Of a DNA stretch of 44,245 nt, positions 8,201 through 16,278 are shown piece after piece (the stretch's first letter is position 1; each line of letters opens with the position of its first letter). The stretch is from Mycobacteriales bacterium (GTDB lineage: Bacteria > Actinomycetota > Actinomycetes > Mycobacteriales > QHCD01): NCBI GenBank assembly GCA_036497565.1, contig DASXJE010000119.1, positions 1-44,245 of the forward strand. The letters are read 5' to 3'. Under the pieces are notes generated by a model. It made no database searches. It was not told where the DNA came from and saw nothing but the letters and a program-made list of their open reading frames with translations. Position numbers and translations under genes: made by a program.

Positions 8201-9940
8201 TCAGCCCGCCGCGAACGTGCCGAGCGCCTTGTTGAAGACCGGGAACGTCGCCGCGTAGCGCTGCTCCGGAGCCGAGACGTAGACGCCGTAGCTGCCGCTT
8301 CCGGTGTCGAAGGACCGATAGCGCACGTGCCGGATCACGCCGTTCTTGCTGTAGGTGAACTCCCAGTCCGCGGCCTGATAGCCGCGATAGGTGACCGGTT
8401 CGATCCGGACCCGGTGGTAGTCGCTGTGCGAGGCGGCGAAGTCCCGCTCGGCGGCGTAGAACCCGTTGACCGGTGCGCTCGCGGAGTGCGGACCGCTGAT
8501 CAGCCGGAGGAACCGGTCGCCCGCCGGCGCGCGCAGGTCGACGACGCCAGGCCGCTTCGCGCTCGGCTGCCAGCCCTGCGGTACGGCGACGTGGAACCCC
8601 GCGTCGTCGTTGTAGGTGGTGTAACCGGCCGGGTTACCGGTCGAGTTGTGCGACTTGCCGCCGGAGGATTTGCTCTTCGTCGGGTTGGGTGGCGCCGTCG
8701 GCGTGGTGGAGCCGGCCTGCTGGTGCGCGGTCAGCCGCCCGCTGAGCCAGAAGCCGCCGTAGACCGTCGCCGCGCAGAGGACCAGCACGATCAGCAGCGC
8801 GGCGGCGGTGCGCTTGCCGCGCCGCCGGGGGGCTGCCTGCTCGGTGGGGGTGATCCCGCCGAGCGCCGGCCACGCGGCCGTGTCCTGCTCGTCGTCCGCC
8901 GTGTCGAGGAACCCGTCGGCGGGCGTCGCGCCGTCGTGGCCGGTGGCGCGGTCCGCGTCGACGTCGTCCGGTCGGTTTGCGGGATTTTCGTCGACGAACG
9001 GGGTCAACACAGTGGGGTCGGCGTCCGGTTCGGTCCCGCGCTCCTCGGCCCGCACGACGTCGAGCAGCATCCGGCGCGCGGGAATCGTTCCGAGCCGGGA
9101 GGCGGGGTCCTTCGCGAGCAGGCCGTCGATCACCGGTCCCAGTGGTCCGGCATTCTCGGTCATCGGCGTCGGGTCGGAGACCACCGAATGCAGGGTGGCC
9201 ATCGCGTCGCCGGACTCGAACGGGGGACGGCCCTCGAGGGCGGTGAACAATGTCGCGCCCAGCGCCCACAGGTCGGCGGGCGGCCCGCTCTGGCCGCCCT
9301 GGACGACCTCGGGCGGGATGTAGGACGGCGAGCCGACGATCATGCCGGTGCCGGTGATCGTGCTGTCGTCGGTGCCCCGGGCGATCCCGAAGTCGGACAG
9401 CTTCACCCGGCCGTCGTCGGTCAGCAGGATGTTGCTCGGCTTGACGTCACGGTGGGTGATCCCGGCGTCGTGCGCCGCCTCGAGCGCGCCGAGCATCGCG
9501 AGGCCGATCGTCGCGACCCGGCGCGGTTGCAGCGGGCCATCCCGCCGGACGACCTCGGCGAGGCTGCGGGACGGGACGAGCTCCATGACCACCCAGGGCC
9601 TGGTGTCCTCGTCGATGACGTCGAACAGCGTGACGACGTTGGGGTGGTCGAGGCGGGCGATCGCCCGGGCCTCGCGCAGCGTGCGCTGGTAGGCCACCTC
9701 CCGCTCGTGCGCCGGCATACCGCGGGGGAGAACGACCTCCTTCACGGCCACCGGGCGGTCGAGGAGGTCGTCGTGCGCATCCCAGACGGTGCCCATCGCC
9801 CCGCGTCCGAGCGGTGGGCCGAGCCGGTAGCGGCCGGCGATGACCCGCGCGCCGGGGTCCGGGGAGGCCCCCTCCGACTGCAAGCGGTCGGGGGCGATAT
9901 CCGGGCGCGCGGATCCTGCGCCGGGGTACGGAGTAGTCAT
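8201..9940 (-). CDS. Membrane serine/threonine protein kinase, Pkn type
   Basis: A 579-residue protein. The cytosolic kinase domain covers residues about 37-295: glycine loop [10 protein letters not shown], Lys67 (AVKEV), catalytic Asp165 in HRDVKPSN, and DFG at 183-185. A charged, acidic linker leads to a single transmembrane helix at about 378-400. The extracellular part (about 400-579) has a Thr/Pro/Ser-rich stalk and then a globular domain containing [15 protein letters not shown]; it has no PASTA repeats, so the ligand is unknown. AGGAAAGGG precedes the ATG. The gene is divergent from the mutase gene, 70 bases apart. Confidence 0.95.
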   Translation of the reverse strand: MTTPYPGAGSARPDIAPDRLQSEGASPDPGARVIAGRYRLGPPLGRGAMGTVWDAHDDLLDRPVAVKEVVLPRGMPAHEREVAYQRTLREARAIARLDHPNVVTLFDVIDEDTRPWVVMELVPSRSLAEVVRRDGPLQPRRVATIGLAMLGALEAAHDAGITHRDVKPSNILLTDDGRVKLSDFGIARGTDDSTITGTGMIVGSPSYIPPEVVQGGQSGPPADLWALGATLFTALEGRPPFESGDAMATLHSVVSDPTPMTENAGPLGPVIDGLLAKDPASRLGTIPARRMLLDVVRAEERGTEPDADPTVLTPFVDENPANRPDDVDADRATGHDGATPADGFLDTADDEQDTAAWPALGGITPTEQAAPRRRGKRTAAALLIVLVLCAATVYGGFWLSGRLTAHQQAGSTTPTAPPNPTKSKSSGGKSHNSTGNPAGYTTYNDDAGFHVAVPQGWQPSAKRPGVVDLRAPAGDRFLRLISGPHSASAPVNGFYAAERDFAASHSDYHRVRIEPVTYRGYQAADWEFTYSKNGVIRHVRYRSFDTGSGSYGVYVSAPEQRYAATFPVFNKALGTFAAG

Positions 9941-9998
9941 CGGGCCCTTTCCTACCCCACTGTCCGGACCTCTATCGGTCCGGGACGCGGGAGTCGCC

Positions 9999-10004
9999 TA
10001 CTCT
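9999..10004 (+). promoter_or_regulatory. -10 box for the leaderless mutase transcript
   Basis: TACTCT is six bases before the ATG at 10011, giving a leaderless layout. It also settles the start codon, since the frame is open for 170 bases upstream into the divergent kinase gene. Confidence 0.5.
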
Positions 10005-10010
10005 TCGGTT

Positions 10011-11618
10011 ATGGTGCGCGAGCCGCAGGCGCACGGGGACGCGCCCCGACACGCCGAGTCCGGATTCGACATCGCACCGGTCTACCGCCCGGACGATGTC
10101 GAGCCTGGGCTGCCTGAACGGCTGGGTGAACCGGGAGAATACCCGTTCACGCGCGGGGTGTATCCGTCGATGTACACCCACCGGCCGTGGACGATGCGTC
10201 AGTACGCCGGTTTCGGCACCGCGCGGGAGTCCAACCAGCGTTACCACCAGTTACTTCGGGCCGGCACGACCGGACTGTCGGTCGCGTTCGACCTACCTAC
10301 CCAGATGGGCTTCGACTCCGACGACCCGATCGCTGCGGGTGAGGTCGGCAAGGTCGGCGTGGCGATCGACTCGATCGACGACATGCGCATGCTCTTCGAC
10401 GGGATCCCGCTCGGCGACGTGTCGACGTCGATGACGATCAACGCGCCGGCGTCATTGTTGTTACTGCTCTACCAATTGGTCGCCGAGGAACAGGGTGTCC
10501 CCGCGGACGCGCTGCGGGGTACCGCACAAAACGACGTGCTCAAGGAGTACATCGCGCGGGGAACCTACATCTATCCGCCGGCGCATTCGTTGCGGCTGGT
10601 CACCGACACCTTCTCCTACTGCCGGGCCGAGGTTCCCCGCTGGAACACGATCTCGATCTCCGGCTACCACATGGCCGAGGCCGGAGCGACGCCCGCGCAG
10701 GAGATCGCCTTCACCCTCGCCAACGGCATCGAATACGTCCGGGCCGCGATCCGCGCCGGCATGGCGGTCGATGAATTCGCTGCCCGGCTGTCGTTTTTCT
10801 TCGTCGCCCGGACCAGCATTCTGGAGGAGGTGGCGAAGTTCCGCGCCGCCCGGCGCATTTGGGCGCAGGTCATGCGCGACGACTTCGGCGCCCAGGACCC
10901 CAAGTCCTTGATGCTGCGCTTCCACACTCAGACGGCCGGCGTACAGCTCACCGCGCAGCAGCCCGAGGTCAACATGGTGCGGGTCGCGGTGCAGGCGCTG
11001 GGCGCGGTCTTCGGTGGCACGCAGTCGCTGCACACCAACGCCTTCGACGAGGCGATCGCGCTGCCGACGGAGAAGGCCGCCCGGCTCGCGCTGCGTACCC
11101 AGCAGGTTCTGGCCTACGAGACCGATGCGACCGCCACCGTCGACCCGTTCGCCGGCTCCTATGCGGTGGAGGCGATGACCGACGAAGTCGAGGCGGCGAC
11201 GCGGGCACTGATGGCACAGGTCGCGGAGATGGGCGGTGCGGTCGAGGCGATCGAGGCCGGGTTCCAGAAGTCGCAGATCGAGCAGTCCGCGTACACCGTC
11301 GCGCGCGGCATCGAGGACGGATCGCGCACCGTGGTCGGCGTCAACCGCTTCACCGTCGAGGGCGAGGAGCGCTACGAGCCGCTGCGTGTCGACCCGGCGA
11401 TCGAACACGAGCAGCGGGAACGCCTGCAGACGCTGCGGGCGGCGCGGGACGAGGCCGCCGTACGCCGGGGGCTGGATGCCGTACGTGCGGCCGGGAAGGG
11501 CACCGACAACGTGCTCTATCCGATGAAGGAGGCGCTGGCCGCACGCGCGACGGTCGGCGAGGTCTGCAACGCCCTCCGCGACGTGTGGGGCACCTACGTG
11601 CCACCCGACAACTTCTGA
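10011..11618 (+). CDS. Acyl-CoA mutase large subunit (methylmalonyl-CoA mutase family)
   Basis: A 535-residue catalytic subunit of a coenzyme-B12-dependent acyl-CoA mutase. It carries the substrate barrel only: the C-terminal cobalamin-binding domain of full MutB is absent, so a separate small subunit is required and none is encoded nearby. Aligned by eye to Propionibacterium MCM, Tyr89, Arg207 and His244 correspond to Tyr65 (MRQYAGF), Arg183 (ARGTYIYPP) and His220 (SGYHM). In isobutyryl-CoA mutase IcmA the first two are Phe and Gln. The preserved Tyr/Arg pair argues for a carboxylated substrate such as methylmalonyl-CoA. Overall size and N-terminus ([13 protein letters not shown]) otherwise resemble IcmA. 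Confidence 0.9.
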   Translation: MVREPQAHGDAPRHAESGFDIAPVYRPDDVEPGLPERLGEPGEYPFTRGVYPSMYTHRPWTMRQYAGFGTARESNQRYHQLLRAGTTGLSVAFDLPTQMGFDSDDPIAAGEVGKVGVAIDSIDDMRMLFDGIPLGDVSTSMTINAPASLLLLLYQLVAEEQGVPADALRGTAQNDVLKEYIARGTYIYPPAHSLRLVTDTFSYCRAEVPRWNTISISGYHMAEAGATPAQEIAFTLANGIEYVRAAIRAGMAVDEFAARLSFFFVARTSILEEVAKFRAARRIWAQVMRDDFGAQDPKSLMLRFHTQTAGVQLTAQQPEVNMVRVAVQALGAVFGGTQSLHTNAFDEAIALPTEKAARLALRTQQVLAYETDATATVDPFAGSYAVEAMTDEVEAATRALMAQVAEMGGAVEAIEAGFQKSQIEQSAYTVARGIEDGSRTVVGVNRFTVEGEERYEPLRVDPAIEHEQRERLQTLRAARDEAAVRRGLDAVRAAGKGTDNVLYPMKEALAARATVGEVCNALRDVWGTYVPPDNF

Positions 11619-11632
11619 CGCCCGCCCGCATG

Positions 11633-11686
11633 CCCGCCGCCCAAAACGCACTCCTAGTGCGTTTTGGTCGCGGGGTCGGCGGCGGG
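11633..11686. repeat. Hairpin with CTAGT apex, copy 1 (possible terminator)
   Basis: A perfect 12-base inverted repeat at 11641-11652 and 11656-11667 with the loop CCT. The arms begin CCAAAACGCACT and end GTTTTGG. An outer 8-base GC stem (11633-11640 with 11679-11686) encloses it. It lies just after the mutase stop codon. The run of T is too short for a classical terminator, but the location fits. Two related hairpins lie at 15645-15734. Confidence 0.7.
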
Positions 11687-11716
11687 GCGTTCCGGAGCGC
11701 TGCATCGAATAACCGG

Positions 11717-11746
11717 TTGAATCCGCGGCCACCAGGCTTCTAACGT
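11717..11746 (+). promoter_or_regulatory. Candidate sigma-70-type promoter of the HEAT-repeat gene
   Basis: TTGAAT at 11717-11722 and TAACGT at 11741-11746 are separated by 18 bases, about 100 bases before the GTG start. The match is good for an actinobacterial housekeeping promoter but was found by eye only. Confidence 0.4.
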
Positions 11747-11846
11747 CGGGCCCGCCGACCCCGTCGGATGGACCATCCCTGCTGCCTCACCGCGGCAGGC
11801 GCGATGTTCGGCGGGGCGGCGCCATCGTCGCGCCACGGAGGTCGTC

Positions 11847-12312
11847 GTGGAAGATCCAGGGCTTTTGCTCGAGCCGCATGCCGACAAGGCCACGCTCATC
11901 GACGCCGTCTCCGATCCCGACCCTGCGGTGCGGTTCCGTGCGTGCCGGCTGCTTGATCACCACGAGCTCGACCGGTCGGTCGCGACGCGGATGCTCGCCG
12001 CCCTGCAGGATCCGAACAAGAAGGTCCGGCACGCCGCTCTGCACACGCTCGGCTGTGAGCCCTGCAAGCCCGACGGTGGCGAGTGTTTCCCGGTCGACGT
12101 GGCCGGCGTGACCGTCGACGTACTGCGCAACGACCGCAGCCTTCGGGTCCGGCGCAGCCGCCGCGGCGATGATGTGGCAGCGGCCGATGGAGCCGCGGGT
12201 ACGCCGCGCCTTCCGCCGGGTACTGCGCGACGAGACCGATCCCGAGCTCCGGTCGAAGGCGGAGCGGGCCCTTGCCTACGACCGACACTGCCGTGCCTCG
12301 GAGGGTGAGTAG
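11847..12312 (+). pseudogene. HEAT-repeat protein gene with an internal frameshift
   Basis: The first frame (GTG 11847, GGAGGT upstream) encodes HEAT-like helices: DPDPAVRFRACRLLDHHELD, then DPNKKVRHAALHTLGCEPC, then RSLRVRRS. Near 12156-12168, in a GC-only stretch (AGCCGCCGCGGCG), the homologous reading moves to another frame. That frame continues as AAAMMWQRPMEPRVRRAF and DETDPELRSKAERALAYD and stops at TAG 12310. The original frame instead runs into unrelated Arg/Ala/Gly-rich text and stops at 12308. One extra C at about 12159 explains this. Either the gene is broken or the base is a sequencing error. The restored product would be about 154 residues and probably a protein-binding scaffold. 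Confidence 0.7.
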
Positions 12313-12315
12313 CGT
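12310..12315 (+). promoter_or_regulatory. -10 box for the leaderless nucleotidyltransferase transcript
   Basis: TAGCGT, whose first three bases are also the stop codon of the restored HEAT-repeat frame, lies six bases before the GTG at 12322. No ribosome site is present. Confidence 0.4.
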
Positions 12316-12321
12316 CGCAGT

Positions 12322-13197
12322 GTGTCCCCGTCCGAGCGCCCCGGGCAGCAGAGCGAAGTTCCCGGCCCGGTCACCGATGCCCGGCAGCGGGCTCTGATCG
12401 ATCAGGCAGTGGTCGCCGTCAATGACGACGACCGGATTCTCGCGGCCTGGTTAGGCGGTAGCTACGCGTCCGGAGAGGCCGACGCCTACAGCGACGTCGA
12501 CCTACATTGCCTGGTCGTCGATGACAGCGCGGGCTGGTTCACCGATCACTGGTCGGAGACCGCCGCCGCGATCGCCGGGCCACTGGTCCTCGCCAGCAAT
12601 CTGCCCGGCGTGATCGGCGGCTATGCACTCACCTCCGACTGGGTACACCTTGACCTGATCATCCACCCGGCCTCGATGCTCGAGCGGACGGACGTGGAAG
12701 GAGTGAAGCCTCTCTACGACCCGACCAGGGTCGTCCCGGTGCAGGCCGAGCGGTCGGATGCCACCCGACAGGGTGACCCCTACTTCCCGGCTGCGGCGGT
12801 AGACCTGTTCTTCTACTTCCTTGGCAACCTGGTCGTGACTCTCGGTCGCGGTGAGCTCATCGTTGCGCACGGCGGGATCGTCGCGGTGCGTGCCGGGCTG
12901 ATCGACCTCATGCTGGCCGAACGCGGGATTCGACGCACCGGAGGCGGCAAACGGCTCAACCCATACCTGGACGCCGATCAACGCGCATTCCTGGAATCCA
13001 TTCCTGGCGCCGACGTCACCAGAGACCAGATCGCTCACGCGGTCCAGTTCATTGCGTGCGAGTTCATCCGGCGCGGCAGAGCCCTCGCCGCACGTACCGG
13101 GTCGATCTGGCCCATGGGTCTCGAGGACGCCACCATCACCCACCTGCAACGCCATCTGGGCATCGACTTTCGAGCAGGACCGGTAGCCGAATCGTAG
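12322..13197 (+). CDS. Nucleotidyltransferase-fold protein
   Basis: A 291-residue protein with the polymerase-beta-type nucleotidyltransferase signature GSYASGEADAYSDVDLHCLV at about residues 45-64: GS followed by the DxD metal-binding pair. The rest is a helical domain like that of aminoglycoside (streptomycin/lincosamide) adenylyltransferase-like proteins, but no resistance enzyme can be named. The acceptor substrate is unknown. The GTG start fits the TAGCGT leaderless box. A weak C-terminal RAGPVAES tail follows the last helix. It converges on the GNAT gene with a 14-base gap. Confidence 0.8.
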   Translation: MSPSERPGQQSEVPGPVTDARQRALIDQAVVAVNDDDRILAAWLGGSYASGEADAYSDVDLHCLVVDDSAGWFTDHWSETAAAIAGPLVLASNLPGVIGGYALTSDWVHLDLIIHPASMLERTDVEGVKPLYDPTRVVPVQAERSDATRQGDPYFPAAAVDLFFYFLGNLVVTLGRGELIVAHGGIVAVRAGLIDLMLAERGIRRTGGGKRLNPYLDADQRAFLESIPGADVTRDQIAHAVQFIACEFIRRGRALAARTGSIWPMGLEDATITHLQRHLGIDFRAGPVAES

Positions 13198-13211
13198 AGC
13201 GATGGGTGGCC

Positions 13212-13733
13212 TCAGGACGGGGTCGACGTCGCGACGTACAGAAGCGAGTCGTGCCACTGCCCCCGGATCTGAATATGGTCGCGAAGAAGGACTTCCTTGA
13301 CCATGCCGATCTTCTCCAGGACCCGCGCCGACGCGATGTTCTCCGGCCGGCACGTGGCCTGGACACGGTGTAGTCCGAGCGTCGAGAACGCGAAGTGCAG
13401 GATCGCTGCTGCCGCCTCCGATGCGTAGCCCTGACCCCAGTGGTCGGGCCGGACGACGTAGCCCATCGCGGCAGCGTCCGCTCGCCGCGCAAACAGGGCT
13501 ACGGAGCCGAACGGGGCGCCGCCCGCTTCGGTCAACGCGAGCGTGTACGTCGTGCGCGGGCGAGTTTGCTGATCCCGCACGCAGGTGTCGAGGAATTCCC
13601 GGGTGTCCTCGGGCCGATTCGGACCCCACTCGACGAACTTCGCGACGCGAGGATCCGACGCGTAGGCGTGCACGGCAGCAAAGTCATCCAGGCCGTATTC
13701 GCGAAGAATCAAGCGTTCGGTGTGAAGCTTCAC
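13212..13733 (-). CDS. GNAT family N-acetyltransferase (RimJ/RimL type)
   Basis: A 173-residue acetyltransferase. It opens with TERLILREYGLDDFAAVHAYASDP, typical of RimJ/RimL-like proteins, and has the acetyl-CoA-binding segment VRPDHWGQGYASEAA at about residues 90-104. LGLHRVQATCRPENIASARVLEKIGM is the classic C-terminal part of the family. It probably acetylates a protein N-terminus or a small amine. The GTG start follows the VOC gene stop by 4 bases, indicating an operon. Confidence 0.92.
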   Translation of the reverse strand: MKLHTERLILREYGLDDFAAVHAYASDPRVAKFVEWGPNRPEDTREFLDTCVRDQQTRPRTTYTLALTEAGGAPFGSVALFARRADAAAMGYVVRPDHWGQGYASEAAAAILHFAFSTLGLHRVQATCRPENIASARVLEKIGMVKEVLLRDHIQIRGQWHDSLLYVATSTPS

Positions 13734-13737
13734 CGAG

Positions 13738-14070
13738 TCAACCTGCGGTGTTCACCACGCAGAAGAGCGTGCCGCCGGGGTCGGCCAGCACGACGAAGTC
13801 GGCATCGGGTGGATAGGACCACTCCGCCCGCCGTGCGCCGAGTGACAGCAGTCGTTCGACCTCCGCGTCCGACTCGGCCGGGCTGTCCACCCAGAGGTCC
13901 AGATGCGTCCGGTCATCCTCATCCAGCAGGATGATCGGCGCCTGACTGTTCGTGGGCGGCTTGAGGAGCTCTTCCCGGCCGGCGTTCGAGTAGTCGAGCG
14001 CGGCCCGCCAGAATTCGGCTGACCGGCTGACGTCGAAAACGTTCAGCACCACACCACCGAGACGCAACAT
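13738..14070 (-). CDS. VOC superfamily (glyoxalase/bleomycin-resistance fold) protein
   Basis: A 110-residue single VOC module starting MLRLGGVVLNVFDVSRSAEFW. It contains HLDLWVDSPAESDAEVERLL and ends FVVLADPGGTLFCVVN, the usual end of a VOC half-site. Such proteins bind metal and small ligands; catalytic function cannot be assigned. The start at 14070 fits CATACT six bases upstream. The longer frame upstream runs into the divergent APH-like gene's leader. It is the first gene of a two-gene unit with the GNAT protein. Confidence 0.88.
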   Translation of the reverse strand: MLRLGGVVLNVFDVSRSAEFWRAALDYSNAGREELLKPPTNSQAPIILLDEDDRTHLDLWVDSPAESDAEVERLLSLGARRAEWSYPPDADFVVLADPGGTLFCVVNTAG

Positions 14071-14155
14071 CGCACGAGTATGCCAGCCAGTCGGCGCCGG
14101 CCTGACGCTACGGCCCGCGCGGAGATATATGTGGCGACCGGGCACCGGCCGGGCC

Positions 14156-14161
14156 TACTGT
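14156..14161 (+). promoter_or_regulatory. -10 box for the leaderless APH-like kinase transcript
   Basis: TACTGT followed by six bases and GTG 14168, the same leaderless layout as at upp and the mutase gene. It supports the shorter start. Confidence 0.45.
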
Positions 14162-14167
14162 GCGCCG

Positions 14168-15208
14168 GTGACCGCAGAGCGGATCGATAGCCGGGCCTGC
14201 GGATCGGATGCCTTGGTCGCCGAGATCGTGGAGTGCTTCGCCCTCCCGCGACCGGCGGGGTGGCGCGATCTGGGTGGCAGCTGGACGACCAATCTGCTAC
14301 TCGACTGCCCCGAAGGGCCGTTGGTCGCCCGGGTGTACCAGGGCGGTACGTTGCCGCCGCGGTTGTCCGCCGTACAGGCGGCCCGCCGGGCCGTGGCGGC
14401 GGCAGGAATTCCCACTCCCCAGCCCATTTCGGCGGTCGACGGCCGGAGCCTCGCGACCCTTCGCTGCGGTCGGTTGGTCGAGGTCGAGGCCTACGTGCGC
14501 TGGAACGAGCGGATGAACACCGTCCCGTTGCTGCAGCGTGGTTTCGCGGTGCTCGCGCAGGTGCACGACATCCTGCGCACCGCGCCGCTGCCGTCGGCGG
14601 CCCGCACGACCTGCAACGCCAACCATGTCTTCTCGGCGGAAGCGTCGGCCGCGAGCCGTCGGGGATCGGAGCGTATCCGCGGCTGGAGCGACCCGGCATT
14701 GTCGGAGTTCGCCGATCAGGTCGTCCGGCACGTCGATGTCGTCACCGCGGCCGAGGAACCGTTGCGGGACCAGCAGCTGTGCCAGGTAGTCCACGGAGAT
14801 TTCTGGGACAACAACGTGCTCTTTGCCGACGGTCTGCTGGTCGCCGTACTCGACTTCGACTTCATGGCCGAGCGGCCGCGGGTCGACGATCTCGCCTTGG
14901 CGATGTGGTTCTTCCTGCTGGAACCGGCGAAAGGGCTGCCTGGGGAGGTCGAACGCGCGCAGTTGCGGGCATTCGTCGATGCGTACGACGACGCGGCCGC
15001 CGTGTCACTGTCGCCCGAGGAGCGCACCGCTCTACCGCTGGCCATCGCACGACAGCCGGCCTGGTCGGTCGGCCGGTGGGTCGTGGAACTGGACGAGGAC
15101 GACGCCGTACGCCACGCGAGGGATGCCGCGGCCGAGCTACCGGTCGCCCAGGCGATCATCGAGGACCTGCCGCTGTGGCAGCGCGCACTCGGACCGCGCG
15201 ACCAATAG
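14168..15208 (+). CDS. Aminoglycoside phosphotransferase-fold small-molecule kinase
   Basis: A 346-residue protein of the APH/choline kinase/homoserine kinase type II superfamily. The Brenner motif is VVHGDFWDNNVLF (catalytic Asp plus Asn) and the metal-binding Asp is in AVLDFDFM. The N-lobe shows GSWTTNLLLDCPEGPLVARV. The substrate is unknown; a sugar, amino alcohol or antibiotic are all possible, and nothing nearby indicates resistance. I chose GTG 14168 from the TACTGT box; an upstream ATG at 14129 is possible. The downstream PPOX gene follows after 14 bases and is probably co-transcribed. Confidence 0.85.
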   Translation: MTAERIDSRACGSDALVAEIVECFALPRPAGWRDLGGSWTTNLLLDCPEGPLVARVYQGGTLPPRLSAVQAARRAVAAAGIPTPQPISAVDGRSLATLRCGRLVEVEAYVRWNERMNTVPLLQRGFAVLAQVHDILRTAPLPSAARTTCNANHVFSAEASAASRRGSERIRGWSDPALSEFADQVVRHVDVVTAAEEPLRDQQLCQVVHGDFWDNNVLFADGLLVAVLDFDFMAERPRVDDLALAMWFFLLEPAKGLPGEVERAQLRAFVDAYDDAAAVSLSPEERTALPLAIARQPAWSVGRWVVELDEDDAVRHARDAAAELPVAQAIIEDLPLWQRALGPRDQ

Positions 15209-15222
15209 GAAAGGAGCGGGCC

Positions 15223-15612
15223 ATGGCCTTCGACGACCGGGTGAAGGGACTCCTCGACGGGCGCAGCTTCGCGGTGCTCGCGACCCTGAATCCGGACGGC
15301 ACGCCCCAGACCTCGGTGATCTGGGTCGCCCGGGACGGCGACGCGCTGATCTTCACCACCCACGACCACCGGCAGAAGGCGCGCAACCTGCGTCGGGACC
15401 CGCGGGCCTCGGTGACCGTGTTTCCACCGGACGACCCGTACCGGACCGCCAATATCCGCGGCACGGTCGAACTGATCGACGATCCCGACCGCGCCCTGTC
15501 TGTCACGCTGACGAGACGCTATCTGGGCCAGGACCCGCCGGCCGACCCGCCGGGCTCGAACCGGCTCATCGGCCGGCTCACTCCGGAACACATCAGTGGG
15601 TTCTCGGCCTGA
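15223..15612 (+). CDS. PPOX-class F420/FMN-dependent split-barrel protein
   Basis: A 129-residue split-barrel protein of the pyridoxamine-phosphate-oxidase/Rv1155 type. It has the signature order FAVLATLNPDGTPQTSVIWV, then IFTTHDHRQKARNLRRDPRASVTV, then a C-terminal part with the domain-closing EHISGFSA. Actinobacterial members of this size usually bind F420, though FMN cannot be excluded from sequence. AAAGGAG lies just upstream of the ATG. It follows the APH-like gene directly. Two strong hairpins follow its stop codon. Confidence 0.88.
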   Translation: MAFDDRVKGLLDGRSFAVLATLNPDGTPQTSVIWVARDGDALIFTTHDHRQKARNLRRDPRASVTVFPPDDPYRTANIRGTVELIDDPDRALSVTLTRRYLGQDPPADPPGSNRLIGRLTPEHISGFSA

Positions 15613-15644
15613 CCCGAGTCCAGAGGGTCGCGCCGCGAGCGAGC

Positions 15645-15734
15645 CCCTGGACACAACCCACTACTAGTGGGTTGTGTACGGCGCCCGCGGCGTGTCGCGG
15701 CCCAAAACCTACTACTAGTGGGTTTTGTCCAGGG
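15645..15734. repeat. Paired CTAGT-apex hairpins, copies 2 and 3, inside an outer stem
   Basis: Hairpin A: 15651-15662 pairs perfectly with 15666-15677 (ACACAACCCACT, loop ACT). Hairpin B: 15703-15713 pairs with 15717-15727 (CAAAACCTACT, loop ACT) with one G-U wobble. Both are enclosed by the 8-base perfect repeat CCCTGGAC (15645-15652) and GTCCAGGG (15727-15734). The element sits between convergent genes and may terminate both. The sequence kinship with copy 1 at 11641-11667 suggests an intergenic repeat family. Confidence 0.75.
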
Positions 15735-15752
15735 TGCCACCGGCGCGAGCGG

Positions 15753-16106
15753 TCACGCGGGGTGGCTGTTGATGTTGAGGACGCTGCCGTCGGGCGTACG
15801 GACGAAGAACCGGCGGAGCCCCCACGGCTCGTCGGTCAGCGGGTGGACGATCTCGTAGCCCCGCTCACGGGCGCCGGCGTACGCCGCGTCGACGTCATCG
15901 ACGGCGATCGAGGCCACCGGGTTCTCCGGAGCGGTCGCGTCGCGGGTGACCACCTGCAGCTCGGCCCGTCCGTCGGGTGTTTGGAAACGGGCGACCCAGC
16001 CAAGGTTCATTTCCTCCGTGCTGAGGCCGAGAAAGTCGGAGTAGAACTCGCGCGCCGCGTCGATGTCGGCCACGGGAAGGTTGACCATCACCTTGGTCGC
16101 TCGCAT
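15753..16106 (-). CDS. VOC superfamily protein (glyoxalase-like)
   Basis: A 117-residue VOC protein: MVNLPVADIDAAREFYSDFLGL at the start, a middle ELQVVTRD, and the terminal RRFFVRTPDGSVLNINSH. It resembles small glyoxalase/dioxygenase-fold proteins of unknown substrate. GAGGAG lies 7 bases before the ATG on the minus strand. It is convergent with the PPOX gene and divergent from the beta-helix gene, and appears monocistronic. Confidence 0.9.
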   Translation of the reverse strand: MRATKVMVNLPVADIDAAREFYSDFLGLSTEEMNLGWVARFQTPDGRAELQVVTRDATAPENPVASIAVDDVDAAYAGARERGYEIVHPLTDEPWGLRRFFVRTPDGSVLNINSHPA

Positions 16107-16278
16107 GTCACGCTCCTCACGGATGGACCCGACGTACGCCGGTCAGGCTACGGCGCCGGGGCCATCGGGAGTGAAGTCACCTCATCCGCCCCATGGGTCG
16201 CAGTGGCCTCGTCGGACCGTCCGGCTGCGCAATCTCGAGCATTGACAAAAGAAACCGCGCAGAACACCATGCTCGAGT

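Noticed and set aside
10461-11732. 423-codon frame antisense to the mutase gene
   Set aside because: No similarity; mirrors the codon pattern of the true gene.
14233-15612. 459-codon frame ending in the PPOX protein
   Set aside because: Only the last 129 codons are homologous; the rest is a shadow of the APH-like kinase. The ribosome site marks the true start at 15223.
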